A stretch of 64,000 bases of DNA from Pseudomonas viciae (GTDB lineage: Bacteria > Pseudomonadota > Gammaproteobacteria > Pseudomonadales > Pseudomonadaceae): assembly GCF_004786035.1 (NCBI RefSeq), contig NZ_CP035088.1, positions 5,598,501 to 5,662,500 of the forward strand, read 5' to 3'. Below the pieces are notes generated by a model that searched no databases, had not been told where the DNA came from, and saw only the letters and a program-made list of their open reading frames with translations. Made by a program: the position numbers and the translations under genes. Below, piece after piece: positions 29,839-38,874 of this stretch (positions are counted from its first letter, which is position 1; the number at the start of each line of letters is the position of its first letter).

Positions 29839-29873
29839 TAAAAACGGCTTATCGAAAGATAAGCCGTTTTTTT
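29839..29873 (+). terminator. Terminator of tRNA-Met
   Basis: 12-bp stem aaaacggcttat/ataagccgtttt around cgaaag, followed by more T. It starts 7 bases after the CCA end. Confidence 0.92.
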
Positions 29874-29984
29874 ATGCCTTGAGAAAAGCACTGTAGCTGG
29901 GATCCACCACACTCTCGCTGGGGAGCGGCCCCTTTTCGCGAGCGCTTCGCACTCCAGAGCAGCCTACAACCCAAACCGAGCCTG

Positions 29985-32387
29985 TTATTGCTCCAAGGCC
30001 ATCGTTCGGCGCGCGGTCTCTGAGCTGGTCAGTGTCTTGACGCAAGCCAGCAATTCGCGGCTGTCAGCGGGCTTGAGCAATACCGCATCGAATACCAGGT
30101 CCGTCGGATGAGCGTTCGGGCGGCGTGCCGGGACCGCCGAATAAAGCATCACAGGCACATGCCGCCACCGGTCACGCACACGTCGCAGCAGCTCCCAACC
30201 GTCCATACCGGGCATCATCTGGTCGCTGATCAATAGATCGACCCGCTGCTCTCCCAGACATACCAAGGCATCTTCTCCGGTCGCCACCATGCTCACGTCA
30301 AAGCCATAACCGGCCAGCAGGTCGTACAGCCATTCACAGTTCTGCTCGATATCATCGACCAACAGGATATGTTTGCCCTGGCCATCAAAGGGGGCGACAT
30401 TGTTATCGACGATGCCGCTCTCCAGGTCCTGTTCCCGAGCGTATTCCAACTGGAGACGAAAAGTGAATCGGCTGCCGCCCTGCTCTGTGGCCTGCGGTTC
30501 CAGCCGGCTGTTCATACGCTCCAGCAACTGAGTGACGATCGACAAACCCAGCCCGCTGCCTTCGTAGCGTTGCGCATTGCGTCCGCGGCGGAAGGGCAGA
30601 AGTAACTGTTCGACCTCCTCCGGATCAATGCCGATTCCTGTGTCGACCACGCTGAAACACAGCTCCACTGTTTCAGGGGCCGCTCCTGGGCAACAGGTCA
30701 CTTCGAAGCGGATGTGTCCGTTACGGGTGAATTTCGCCGCGTTCGCCAAGAGGTTCATCAGTATCTGCCGAAGACGCTTGAAATCTGCCTGCACCAGTAC
30801 CGGCAGATCATCCGACAGAACAACCTCAAAGGTGTTGTCCTGTCGCGATGCGAGAAAGCCCGCCTCGCCTTCGATCTCCTGCAAGAAGCCGTACAAATAA
30901 CCTGGCGCGAGGGTTAACTGCATTTGCTCCAGTTCTCCATGGGAGAACTCCAGCATTTCGTCGATCAACTCCAGTTGCTGGCGAGCATTGCGCTCGATAT
31001 TGGCCTGATATTCCCGGTTCGACCCTGTATGCAACAGGCGCGCGTAGTCAATGATGCGCACCAGCGGGGAACGCAGATCATGACTGATCCGAGCCATCAA
31101 CCCGCTACGTGCCGCCAGCGACTCACGCAACTGCGCGGTGCGCAGTGCCACGGTACTTTCGAGGCGCTCATGCTCGGCTTGTCGTTGTAACTCCAGGTTG
31201 GACAGGGCGTGCCTTTCCCGGATTCGGCTCCGGCTGACCTCCATGATTAACGTACACACCAACAACGCCACGCCGGGCAAGGTGGACGATAAGTTGTATT
31301 TGTTTTCGGGCGACTGCCAGGGCAACTGCTCCTGCGGGAAAAAGTATCGAATAGCCAACTGCAGGAGCAGCAGCCCCGGGACCAGACAAGCCATCCAGTT
31401 GTAGGCTAGCCTTCTTCGCCACGCCATGAATAACGTAGGGAGCAGCGCCCCGTAGAAACTAAACAGGAACAGCTGTAAAAAATATGCTCCCTGAGCAGGA
31501 TCGACCTTCAACCACCAAAGTCGGCCAAGCGCGTATCCCAACAGAGGCACGCAATATATCCAGCCAATGATTCTAGGCAGGCGAGAGACCTGTAACAGCA
31601 CGCGCATGTAGGAAAGAAAAAGTGCGAACGTAACCACACTGGCGAACGTCAGTAACTCCCGCGACCAGCCGAGCGCCGCGGGCCAGAACACCAAATAGCC
31701 GTTCAAGATACAGGTCAGCAGGATATTGCCGAGTACCGCGGCCGCATTTATCACCAGCAGTCGAGAATGCAAAATCCAGCCAACGATGAGACCGAACGGG
31801 ACGATCAACAAGACAATGCCGAGCGTCAGCCCATCGGTCAGATAGGTATGTTGCTGACTTCGAAGAAGCTCTCGCTCTGCCCAGAGTTGCGGGTCCAATA
31901 ATAGCTGTGAGGTGCTGGTCACCCGGACCAACAGCATGACGGTCTCCCCCGCCGGCAGCGAGAGCTGGAACGCGGGCTGACGTGCCGCGGGCAGTGGCCA
32001 TTCATCCAAGGGATAGGCGCTTCCCCCATGCGAACGACTCCAGCGCCCCGCTTTCCTTTGGTATACCTGGATATCTTCCAGGCGTGGGGCGCCAACAACC
32101 AGCAACCGCGAGCATGCCCTATTGCTCGAATTAGTCAGCTGCAGCCTCAACCAGAATGCGGACTGGGTGTAACCCTGTGTCGGCCAGTCAGTGGTCGCGA
32201 CATTGAAACTCGCTACGGGAAGCTGCGTAACGTCTTCCAGGCTCAGCCTTGCTTGCGGGTCTTCGAAAATCTGCGTAGCGGAGATCAAATTCAGGTGATC
32301 CGCATGGCAGACCTCTACCGGAGCCGCCTGCAGGAGGCCGCTGACCAATAAGCCAATCATCAGCAACAGCGACTGTAGAAGCCGCAT
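29985..32387 (-). CDS. 7TM hybrid sensor histidine kinase
   Basis: 800 residues from the ATG at 32387. It has a signal peptide (to ~24), a 7TMR-DISM extracellular beta domain (~35-165: LSLEDVTQLPVASFN, AFWLRLQLTNSS) and seven hydrophobic helices (~185-385). A short coiled linker leads to HisKA with His436 (ARISHDLRSPLVRI). The ATPase domain follows (NLLANAAKFTR, DTGIGIDP, GSGLGLSIV), then a receiver with Asp722 (LLISDQMMPGMDG). DISM-type domains are thought to bind carbohydrate-like or other small ligands. The start codon overlaps the regulator stop (TAATG), so the two form one two-component operon. Confidence 0.93.
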   Translation of the reverse strand: MRLLQSLLLMIGLLVSGLLQAAPVEVCHADHLNLISATQIFEDPQARLSLEDVTQLPVASFNVATTDWPTQGYTQSAFWLRLQLTNSSNRACSRLLVVGAPRLEDIQVYQRKAGRWSRSHGGSAYPLDEWPLPAARQPAFQLSLPAGETVMLLVRVTSTSQLLLDPQLWAERELLRSQQHTYLTDGLTLGIVLLIVPFGLIVGWILHSRLLVINAAAVLGNILLTCILNGYLVFWPAALGWSRELLTFASVVTFALFLSYMRVLLQVSRLPRIIGWIYCVPLLGYALGRLWWLKVDPAQGAYFLQLFLFSFYGALLPTLFMAWRRRLAYNWMACLVPGLLLLQLAIRYFFPQEQLPWQSPENKYNLSSTLPGVALLVCTLIMEVSRSRIRERHALSNLELQRQAEHERLESTVALRTAQLRESLAARSGLMARISHDLRSPLVRIIDYARLLHTGSNREYQANIERNARQQLELIDEMLEFSHGELEQMQLTLAPGYLYGFLQEIEGEAGFLASRQDNTFEVVLSDDLPVLVQADFKRLRQILMNLLANAAKFTRNGHIRFEVTCCPGAAPETVELCFSVVDTGIGIDPEEVEQLLLPFRRGRNAQRYEGSGLGLSIVTQLLERMNSRLEPQATEQGGSRFTFRLQLEYAREQDLESGIVDNNVAPFDGQGKHILLVDDIEQNCEWLYDLLAGYGFDVSMVATGEDALVCLGEQRVDLLISDQMMPGMDGWELLRRVRDRWRHVPVMLYSAVPARRPNAHPTDLVFDAVLLKPADSRELLACVKTLTSSETARRTMALEQ

Positions 32388-33226
32388 TATGTGCACTCAG
32401 CCAACTCTGCATCAGCCATGCCTTGGGCTTGCTGGCGGAACTGACTGGGCGTCATACCTAGTCGCTGTCCAAACGCAGTGGTGAAATTGCAGGCACTGCG
32501 GAAACCAACCAGCTCGGCGACATCCTGGACGCTCATGGAACTTTCGGCCAACAGCTCCTGACCGCGGCGCAATCGCGCATCGCGAATGTAGGAGAATACG
32601 GTCATGCCCAGATGCTCGCGGAATATACGAGAGAGGCGCTTCTCATGAGTGCCGACTTTTTGTGCAATCTTGGCCAGAGAGGGCATGTCGTCCAGTTGAT
32701 TTCCAATCAGGCGCATCGCCGCCCGTAGAACGATCTCATCCCCTTGCAATGCGGGGTCTGTCAGGTCGCACGGGTTGGCCGGCTGTTCGCGCCAAGTCAA
32801 CTGCAAATGGATGCGGATGCGCGCCAGCACCTCCTCGGGTTCGCAGGATTTCGATATGTAATCGACCCCGCCCAATGTCAGCCCTTCCAGACGCTCGACA
32901 GAACTGTTCGCCGAAGATAGAAAGAGGATGGGTATTTGCCGAGTCGACGGAGCCTCGCGCAGTAGTCGACACAGGCTGAAACCGTCCATCTGCGGCATAA
33001 GTACATCCAGAACTATTAAGTCCGGACGCAGTGCCAACGCCCGCTGATAGCCGTTGTAGGCATCGCTGGCCACCGAAAGGCGCCATGATTGTGTCTTTAG
33101 CAGAATGAGCGTCGCGCGGATATCTTCCGGGGCATCGTCGATAAGTAGGATATGCGGCATCTGGTTGGATGACGGAACCGCCCCCTCCACCATAGCCGCC
33201 GGTCTTTCGTATCGTCCGTCATCCAT
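32387..33226 (-). CDS. Response regulator with AraC-type DNA-binding domain
   Basis: 279 residues. A receiver domain at ~24-140 has the acidic pair in LLIDDAPED, phospho-acceptor Asp74 (LIVLDVLMPQMDG) and conserved Lys (YISKSC). A C-terminal AraC HTH pair covers ~180-275 (MPSLAKIAQKVGTHEKRLSRIFREHLGM and SVQDVAELVGFRSACNFTTAFGQRLGMTPSQFRQ). It is transcribed before the hybrid kinase, its probable partner. Later starts at 33193 or 33160 are possible. Its promoter would lie in the 751-base region shared divergently with the polysaccharide cluster, making that cluster a candidate target (inference). Confidence 0.92.
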   Translation of the reverse strand: MDDGRYERPAAMVEGAVPSSNQMPHILLIDDAPEDIRATLILLKTQSWRLSVASDAYNGYQRALALRPDLIVLDVLMPQMDGFSLCRLLREAPSTRQIPILFLSSANSSVERLEGLTLGGVDYISKSCEPEEVLARIRIHLQLTWREQPANPCDLTDPALQGDEIVLRAAMRLIGNQLDDMPSLAKIAQKVGTHEKRLSRIFREHLGMTVFSYIRDARLRRGQELLAESSMSVQDVAELVGFRSACNFTTAFGQRLGMTPSQFRQQAQGMADAELAECT

Positions 33227-33977
33227 TAGCTACATTCTCTTAGTCTGTCATCAGCAGGGAAAGCAAAGATGTTGTGAGCCGTGGGCCCGGATGGCTGCGC
33301 CTATCCAGATCCTGGAAAATATCAGGCAACGCTGGATACCACGCCCCCGGGCCAAATGGCTCTGTATGGAATCCCGAGAACACAGAAAAAAAAACGCCGA
33401 TTTGATTGATGAATGTTCGTGTGAACAAATCCATCTAACAAACCAGCGTCCCTGTGCGCGATATTAATACTTTCCTTCCTTTTTTGGGGAAGGTTTTTCT
33501 GCTGTCACGATCAAGACTGATGGCGATGCTCTGCAGATCGATCCGACTCCCCACGCCAGCCGATTTCCTTCTTGTAGCGGCGGCCGAAAATCCTGTTCCC
33601 CTCATGGGTATTGCGACAGCGAGTTCTTCTTCATGAAGATCAAGAGCCTATTTTTCGACAATCCGTGAAGATTTTTTTATTTTTTATCCCCTCCAGCAAA
33701 AGCACCAGCCGCTCTCACAAAGGTCCGGACTCATTTTAGCGGTGATAATTCGGGCCTCCTGACTTACTTCACAAACACCCACGATCTGAAGGGTAGCGCC
33801 GAGAGGCAGACAAGTAAGGGATATAACTTGTCCATGGTGGAAGCCAGGATGTGTGGTTTTCCGTAAACACTTGGCCCAGGCCCCGAAGATCAGACGGCTC
33901 GATACCTCGGGGCGAAAAAGACGGCAACTGTGATCCTGACTCCATCTCAACTAATTTGATTGCTGTTAAAAGTAAAA
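33227..33977. other. Long AT-rich divergent intergenic region before the polysaccharide cluster
   Basis: No credible gene. Base composition is clearly lower in GC than the backbone, with A and T runs (33386-33394; 33667-33688) and an imperfect hairpin ccttcctttttTggggaagg near 33473-33492. It lies between the response-regulator start (minus) and the manC-like start (plus), so it should contain both promoters and perhaps a long untranslated leader. I could not assign -35/-10 pairs with confidence. Confidence 0.55.
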
Positions 33978-36350
33978 ATGACCAAAAAAACAACGATCAT
34001 AAGCTTTGTCATGAGTGGTGGGGTTGGCTCACGCCTGTGGCCTTTGTCGCGTGAAGATTTCCCCAAGCAGTTTCACAACCTGTCCGGCCAGGGCTCCATG
34101 CTCTTGCGGACAGTCAAACGTATGGGGGCACGAGGAGGCGATACCTCTGTTCCGGTTTATCTACTCACCTCAGAACGTCATGCGGACCGCATCAGCCGAG
34201 ACCTTTGCGGTGTCGACCTGTCAGGCGGGCGAGCGATTTTCGAGCCGGTGGGACGCAACACCGCCGCCGCCATTGTGCTGGCAACAGAGATTACGCTGCG
34301 CGAGCATGGTGATGATCTGGTTCTCGTCGTGCCGTCCGATCATGAAATAACGACGGATCGCGGTTTCTGGGACACGGTGGAGGCTGGCACAGGTGCGGCC
34401 ATGGCCGGTCGTATCGTTGTCTTCGGCGTCCAGCCGGACAGGCCAGAAACCGGTTATGGCTATATTGAGGTCGGCCCGCAGACCGGGAACACCCGTGACG
34501 TTATACGGTTCGTAGAAAAGCCCAATGAGGAAACTGCGACCCAGTACCTCGAATCGAAAAGTTTCCTCTGGAACTCCGGCATTTTTCTTTTCCGCGCCAG
34601 CACGATGCGCGATGCATTCCGCGCGCATGCGTCGACGATCTGGGAGGGAGCCGTGGCCGCGCTCGACAATGCGACAAGCAATGTCTTTGGCACCTATCTG
34701 CCGCATAACCTCTATGCAGATGTGGCGTCCATTTCCGTCGACTACGCCATTATGGAAAAATCCAAGGACATTGCGCTGGTTCCGGCACGCTTTCGCTGGA
34801 ACGATCTCGGATCGTGGCAATCGCTCCTCGAAGTCAGCTCAACCGACGGCAACGGTAATGTGATTGTTGGCGATGTCATCGCCATCGATTGTGAGAACAG
34901 CTATTTGCACAGCAATGGCCGCCTGCTTTCCGCCATAGGCCTTCGTGATCTCGCTGTTGTGTCAACCTGCGATGCCACATTCGTCGCTCCTGTCGCCGAA
35001 AGTCAGAATGTTCGCAAGATCGTCGAACAGCTGGAGAAAACCGGCCGCCTTGAAACCAAGTTCACGCCAGCGCAGGACCGCCTGCCGCAGATTGGTGCCT
35101 ATGAGAAGCGGGTTCGCCATTGGCTGTTCGAGGAGACATTGCCGCTCTGGTCGACAATCGGTGTTGACCGGCTCTACGGCGGTTTTCACGAGGCACTGAC
35201 CTTTGATGCCACCCCCATCACCAGACCCAAACGGATGCGCACCACGGCGCGGCAGATCTACGCCTTCGCAGTGGCGCATGAAATGGGCTGGGATGGACCG
35301 GCCTATGATCTGATTGATCACGGCATACAGTTCATCACCACCAACGGCCGGACGGATCGTGGCGGCTGGATCAAGACCTTCAATCCTGATGGCACGGTTC
35401 TCGATGGCGCAGAAGATGCCTACGATCAGTCCTTCGTGCTTTTGGCATTGGCGCATGCCCATCGGGCAGGTCATCCGCAGGCGCTTGGTCTCGCCACGCA
35501 AACCTTTGCCTTCCTCGAACAGAATCTTGCCGACTCCAAACTGCGCGGTTTCCTGGGGGTGCCAGGGGATACTGGCTTGCGCCGATCCAACCCGCATATG
35601 CATCTACTGGAGTCGTTCCTTGCCTGGTACGACGTGACGGGAAACCGGGATTATCTGCAACAGGCCGCGCGGATTGTCGACCTCTTCCGGCAACACTTCT
35701 TCGATGCTGAAACATGGACACTCGGCGAGTATTTTACCGATGACTGGGAGCGCGCACCGGGCGAAAAAGGCGAGTGGACGGAGCCGGGACACCATTTTGA
35801 ATGGGCCTATCTTCTATCCAATTTTGCCGCAGCATCCGGCCAGAAAGATGTGATCCGCCACGCGCGCAAACTGTATGCCTCGGCGATTGCCAACGGGCTG
35901 AACCGCACCACGGAACTCGCCTATGGCGCGGTTTCCCGCCATGGCCTGCCGCTTGACACCCTTTCGCGCAGCTGGCCCCAGAGCGAAGCTGTAAAGGCGG
36001 CTATCGCACTCGATGGCAATGGTGGACCAGACCTCAAGCCGGAAGTCGAGGCACGGGTGGGACGTCTATTCCGCTGGCATATCGAACAAGCCCCAAAGGG
36101 CCTGTGGATTGACGTGATCGATGAAAAAGGCAGGCCAAGGGCCAAAGATGTACCCGCCTCGATTTTCTATCATCTCGTCAGCGCCCTTACGCAATATCTC
36201 GATTACGTGGCAAGAACTCAACCCCGCCCGCTGAGACACGCCCCCCCTTTCGACGAGCACCTGATCAGGGCGGCTCCTGGGTCATCGCCAGCCGTAAAGC
36301 CCCTGGCTGCTCCCAGCGACCCACCAATCTCCCTCGTGGCGTGCCCCTGA
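33978..36350 (+). CDS. Fused GDP-mannose pyrophosphorylase and AGE-type phosphomannose isomerase
   Basis: 790 residues from the ATG at 33978; a TTG at 33960 is an alternative and no strong ribosome site is seen. The N-terminal half (~1-355) is mannose-1-phosphate guanylyltransferase: SGGVGSRLWPLSR, PVGRNTAAAIVLA, PSDHEI, FVEKP, WNSGIFLF. The C-terminal half (~370-760) is an N-acylglucosamine-2-epimerase-fold domain (RQIYAFAVAHEMGW, GGWIKTF, DAYDQSFVLLALAHA, GHHFEWAYLL), probably a mannose-6-phosphate isomerase. This differs from the usual Pseudomonas AlgA/WbpW with a cupin isomerase. The last ~30 residues (Pro/Ala/Ser-rich) look like read-through. It would supply GDP-mannose for the downstream glycosyltransferases; base use suggests transfer. 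Confidence 0.85.
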   Translation: MTKKTTIISFVMSGGVGSRLWPLSREDFPKQFHNLSGQGSMLLRTVKRMGARGGDTSVPVYLLTSERHADRISRDLCGVDLSGGRAIFEPVGRNTAAAIVLATEITLREHGDDLVLVVPSDHEITTDRGFWDTVEAGTGAAMAGRIVVFGVQPDRPETGYGYIEVGPQTGNTRDVIRFVEKPNEETATQYLESKSFLWNSGIFLFRASTMRDAFRAHASTIWEGAVAALDNATSNVFGTYLPHNLYADVASISVDYAIMEKSKDIALVPARFRWNDLGSWQSLLEVSSTDGNGNVIVGDVIAIDCENSYLHSNGRLLSAIGLRDLAVVSTCDATFVAPVAESQNVRKIVEQLEKTGRLETKFTPAQDRLPQIGAYEKRVRHWLFEETLPLWSTIGVDRLYGGFHEALTFDATPITRPKRMRTTARQIYAFAVAHEMGWDGPAYDLIDHGIQFITTNGRTDRGGWIKTFNPDGTVLDGAEDAYDQSFVLLALAHAHRAGHPQALGLATQTFAFLEQNLADSKLRGFLGVPGDTGLRRSNPHMHLLESFLAWYDVTGNRDYLQQAARIVDLFRQHFFDAETWTLGEYFTDDWERAPGEKGEWTEPGHHFEWAYLLSNFAAASGQKDVIRHARKLYASAIANGLNRTTELAYGAVSRHGLPLDTLSRSWPQSEAVKAAIALDGNGGPDLKPEVEARVGRLFRWHIEQAPKGLWIDVIDEKGRPRAKDVPASIFYHLVSALTQYLDYVARTQPRPLRHAPPFDEHLIRAAPGSSPAVKPLAAPSDPPISLVACP

Positions 36351-36429
36351 GCTTGCGCCAGGGAAATCTGACAACTGAATAAACCGTTGGAAAGAGTCGC
36401 TCGCCATCCAAGGCCAGCAGTGGAGTGTT

Positions 36430-37554
36430 ATGCGGATTCTGCATTTCTATAAAACGTATTGGCCGGATACTTTTGGTGGTATCGAACGTTCGATCCACGC
36501 GATTACCAACGGGGCGGCGAATTACGGAATAAAATCCGACGTGCTTTCTCTCAGTAAAAACCCTGAAAGTGGCACCGTCGAGTTTGGCGGTCATATAGCC
36601 CATAAGTCAAAGCTCGACTTTGAATTTGCCTCCACTGGCTTTTCGCGGGAAGTGATCGAGCATTTCCGTGAGTTGGCCGCAAAGGCTGACATCATTCACT
36701 ATCATTTCCCTTGGCCGATGATGGATATCGTTCATCTGGCATCCCCTCCTGGCAAGCCGACCGTAGTCACTTATCATTCGGATATCGTGAAACAAAAGTT
36801 ATTGCTGCGACTTTATACGCCACTGATGCATCGATTTTTATCAAGCGTTGACCGCATTGTCGCAACATCGCCCCGCTATATCGAAACGAGTACGGTACTG
36901 CAGCGCTACACTTCAAAAACAACGACGATACCCCTTGGATTGGATGAAGCCGACTATCCTGCGGCGACGCCGGAAGAAAAAGCAAAGTGGCGTTCTCGCT
37001 TCCCGAGGCCGTTTTTCCTCTTTGTTGGCGTGCTTCGCTATTATAAGGGACTGCACATTCTCTTGGAGGCCGCGACCAAGATTGATTCCGACGTGATCAT
37101 AGTTGGAAACGGGCCGATGGAAAGGGATCTGAAGAGACAGGCCGCGACACTCGGACTGAGAAACATACACTTTGTCGGCGCGCTTTCTGATCGAGAAAAA
37201 ATTGCATTACTTGAACAATGTAGCGCATTCGTCTTCCCGTCAAACATGCGCTCGGAAGCCTTTGGTCTCTCGCTGGTTGAGGCTGCCATGTTCGGCAAGC
37301 CGATGATCACTTGCGAAATAGGCACAGGTACAAGCTTCATAAATCTGCATGGAAAAACGGGCCTGGTGGTCAAAGCGAATGACGTTCAAGCGCTCGCCGA
37401 CGCTATAAATAGACTCGCTCACGAAACGACCGAATCAGAATGTTTTGGGAAGGCCGCTCGCCGCCGCTTCGAAGAGACTTTCTCGGGAATGATGATGAGC
37501 CGCGCGTACGCCGAGATGTACCAGGACATGATGTCTGGTGGAAAGCCAAAATAG
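36430..37554 (+). CDS. GT4-family glycosyltransferase
   Basis: 374 residues with the two-domain GT-B fold. N-terminus MRILHFYKTYWPDTFGGIERSIH is typical of GT4 acceptor domains. The donor domain has FVGVLRYYKGLHILLEA and the EX7E motif in SEAFGLSLVEAAMFGKP. By its neighbours it probably transfers mannose or a GDP-mannose-derived sugar to a lipid-linked glycan at the cytoplasmic face (inference). Codon use is AT-richer than the backbone. Confidence 0.88.
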   Translation: MRILHFYKTYWPDTFGGIERSIHAITNGAANYGIKSDVLSLSKNPESGTVEFGGHIAHKSKLDFEFASTGFSREVIEHFRELAAKADIIHYHFPWPMMDIVHLASPPGKPTVVTYHSDIVKQKLLLRLYTPLMHRFLSSVDRIVATSPRYIETSTVLQRYTSKTTTIPLGLDEADYPAATPEEKAKWRSRFPRPFFLFVGVLRYYKGLHILLEAATKIDSDVIIVGNGPMERDLKRQAATLGLRNIHFVGALSDREKIALLEQCSAFVFPSNMRSEAFGLSLVEAAMFGKPMITCEIGTGTSFINLHGKTGLVVKANDVQALADAINRLAHETTESECFGKAARRRFEETFSGMMMSRAYAEMYQDMMSGGKPK

Positions 37555-37621
37555 CTAACACCGGCAGGCCGTAGCCCATCGACTTATCCAATGTAACAGC
37601 CATCCAGCTGTGTGGAATTTT

Positions 37622-38869
37622 ATGGAACACTTGAATATAAAATCGCAGACTGATCAAGCGCAGAAGCTCCCCAAGCTCTTAATCATTTCCAGTTATCATC
37701 GAGCGTGTGGAATCGCGCAATACGTTGAATTCCTGGAGCTTCCTTTACGACAACAGAATGACTTCGATATAGAAATCGCGTCTTTGCCTGTTGATCTTCT
37801 CAGGTCCCAATCACCCTATGCAAAACGGGCGGCGCGAGCTGAATTTAATGTCCTCCTGCAAAAGGTTGAGCGAGCAGAGGTTATTAACATTCAATTCGAA
37901 CCTGGCCTTCTGGGTTTCTCACCAACCCAGATTTGGCGCAACCTGAACGCTATCATTAGCAAAAGCAAAAAAGTGATTATCACTTACCATACAGTCCCCC
38001 CTTTGGACAGCCCGAAGCTCCACTTCAGTCGGAGGGGTGTAATTGACTACTTGCGAACGTGGCGAGGCAACTACGTATTTGACAGGCTATTTGCAAAAGT
38101 TCGAAAGAGCCCCGAAAAATTTCACCACATTGTTCAAACCGCGCGCGAAGCAAAGAACTTTGCATTACTGGGTGTTCGCAAAGACAGCATTACGCACCAG
38201 CCCCTTGCTTTCATCAGTAAGGACGTTAGAGAACACATGGATCACGATGACGCCAAGTCAGTAATTCTGGCGCAGATGAACATCAGCAGCAGCGCTACAT
38301 TGGTGGGTTGCTTCGGATTTTTGTCACCCTATAAGGGCATCGAAATCGCAATCAGAGCCTTGAGCGCATTATCCGATGACCACCATTTACTCGTGGTAGG
38401 TGGCTTGCATCCCGAGGGAATCGACAAGGGAAGCGTTGAAGCACCCTATATCCAAAAACTACTCAAAGTCATCAGGAAGCATCCGGGATTGAGCAAACGA
38501 GTTCATTTTTGCGGTGCACTTGATAATGAAGAATTCAATCAGGTTATGTTGGCCTGCGACGCGGTGGTGCTGCCGTACGCGGAGGTGGGCCAGACGTCGT
38601 CAGGCCCAGCGGCTCTGGCACTGGACATGGGCCGTCCCCTATATTGCTCCCACACGAAGTGTTTCGGTGAGCTGAATCGGTATCAGCCCGGTGCGGTTTC
38701 TTTTTTTGAAATCGGCAACCATATGGAGTTGGCGGAGAAGCTGTTGCTGGCCGACGGTGACAGCCCCAGTCGCATCAACGCTCGGAAAAGTTATCTTGAA
38801 AAATTTAGCGTCGAGCATCGTTCAGCCAGTTACCTAGCTGCCGCGAAGCAGCTGATCATGGAGAACTAA
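37622..38869 (+). CDS. GT4-like glycosyltransferase, atypical donor motif
   Basis: 415 residues from the ATG at 37622; a GTG at 37610 is also possible. The donor domain shows GCFGFLSPYKGIEIAIRAL and VHFCGALDNEEFNQVMLACDAVVLPYAE. The EX7E motif is replaced by EVGQTSSGP, so the second Glu is Pro; some GT4 subgroups have this Q-SSG variant. The N-terminal domain contains HRACGIAQYVEFLE and VINIQFEPGLLG. It lies 67 bases after the first glycosyltransferase and 5 bases before the ABC permease. Linkage specificity cannot be told. Confidence 0.82.
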   Translation: MEHLNIKSQTDQAQKLPKLLIISSYHRACGIAQYVEFLELPLRQQNDFDIEIASLPVDLLRSQSPYAKRAARAEFNVLLQKVERAEVINIQFEPGLLGFSPTQIWRNLNAIISKSKKVIITYHTVPPLDSPKLHFSRRGVIDYLRTWRGNYVFDRLFAKVRKSPEKFHHIVQTAREAKNFALLGVRKDSITHQPLAFISKDVREHMDHDDAKSVILAQMNISSSATLVGCFGFLSPYKGIEIAIRALSALSDDHHLLVVGGLHPEGIDKGSVEAPYIQKLLKVIRKHPGLSKRVHFCGALDNEEFNQVMLACDAVVLPYAEVGQTSSGPAALALDMGRPLYCSHTKCFGELNRYQPGAVSFFEIGNHMELAEKLLLADGDSPSRINARKSYLEKFSVEHRSASYLAAAKQLIMEN

Positions 38870-38874
38870 ACTCC

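Noticed and set aside
29920..29965. A fourth, decayed REP element after tRNA-Met
   Set aside because: The stretch cgcgagcgcttcgcactcc only loosely resembles the REP core and has no paired arm.
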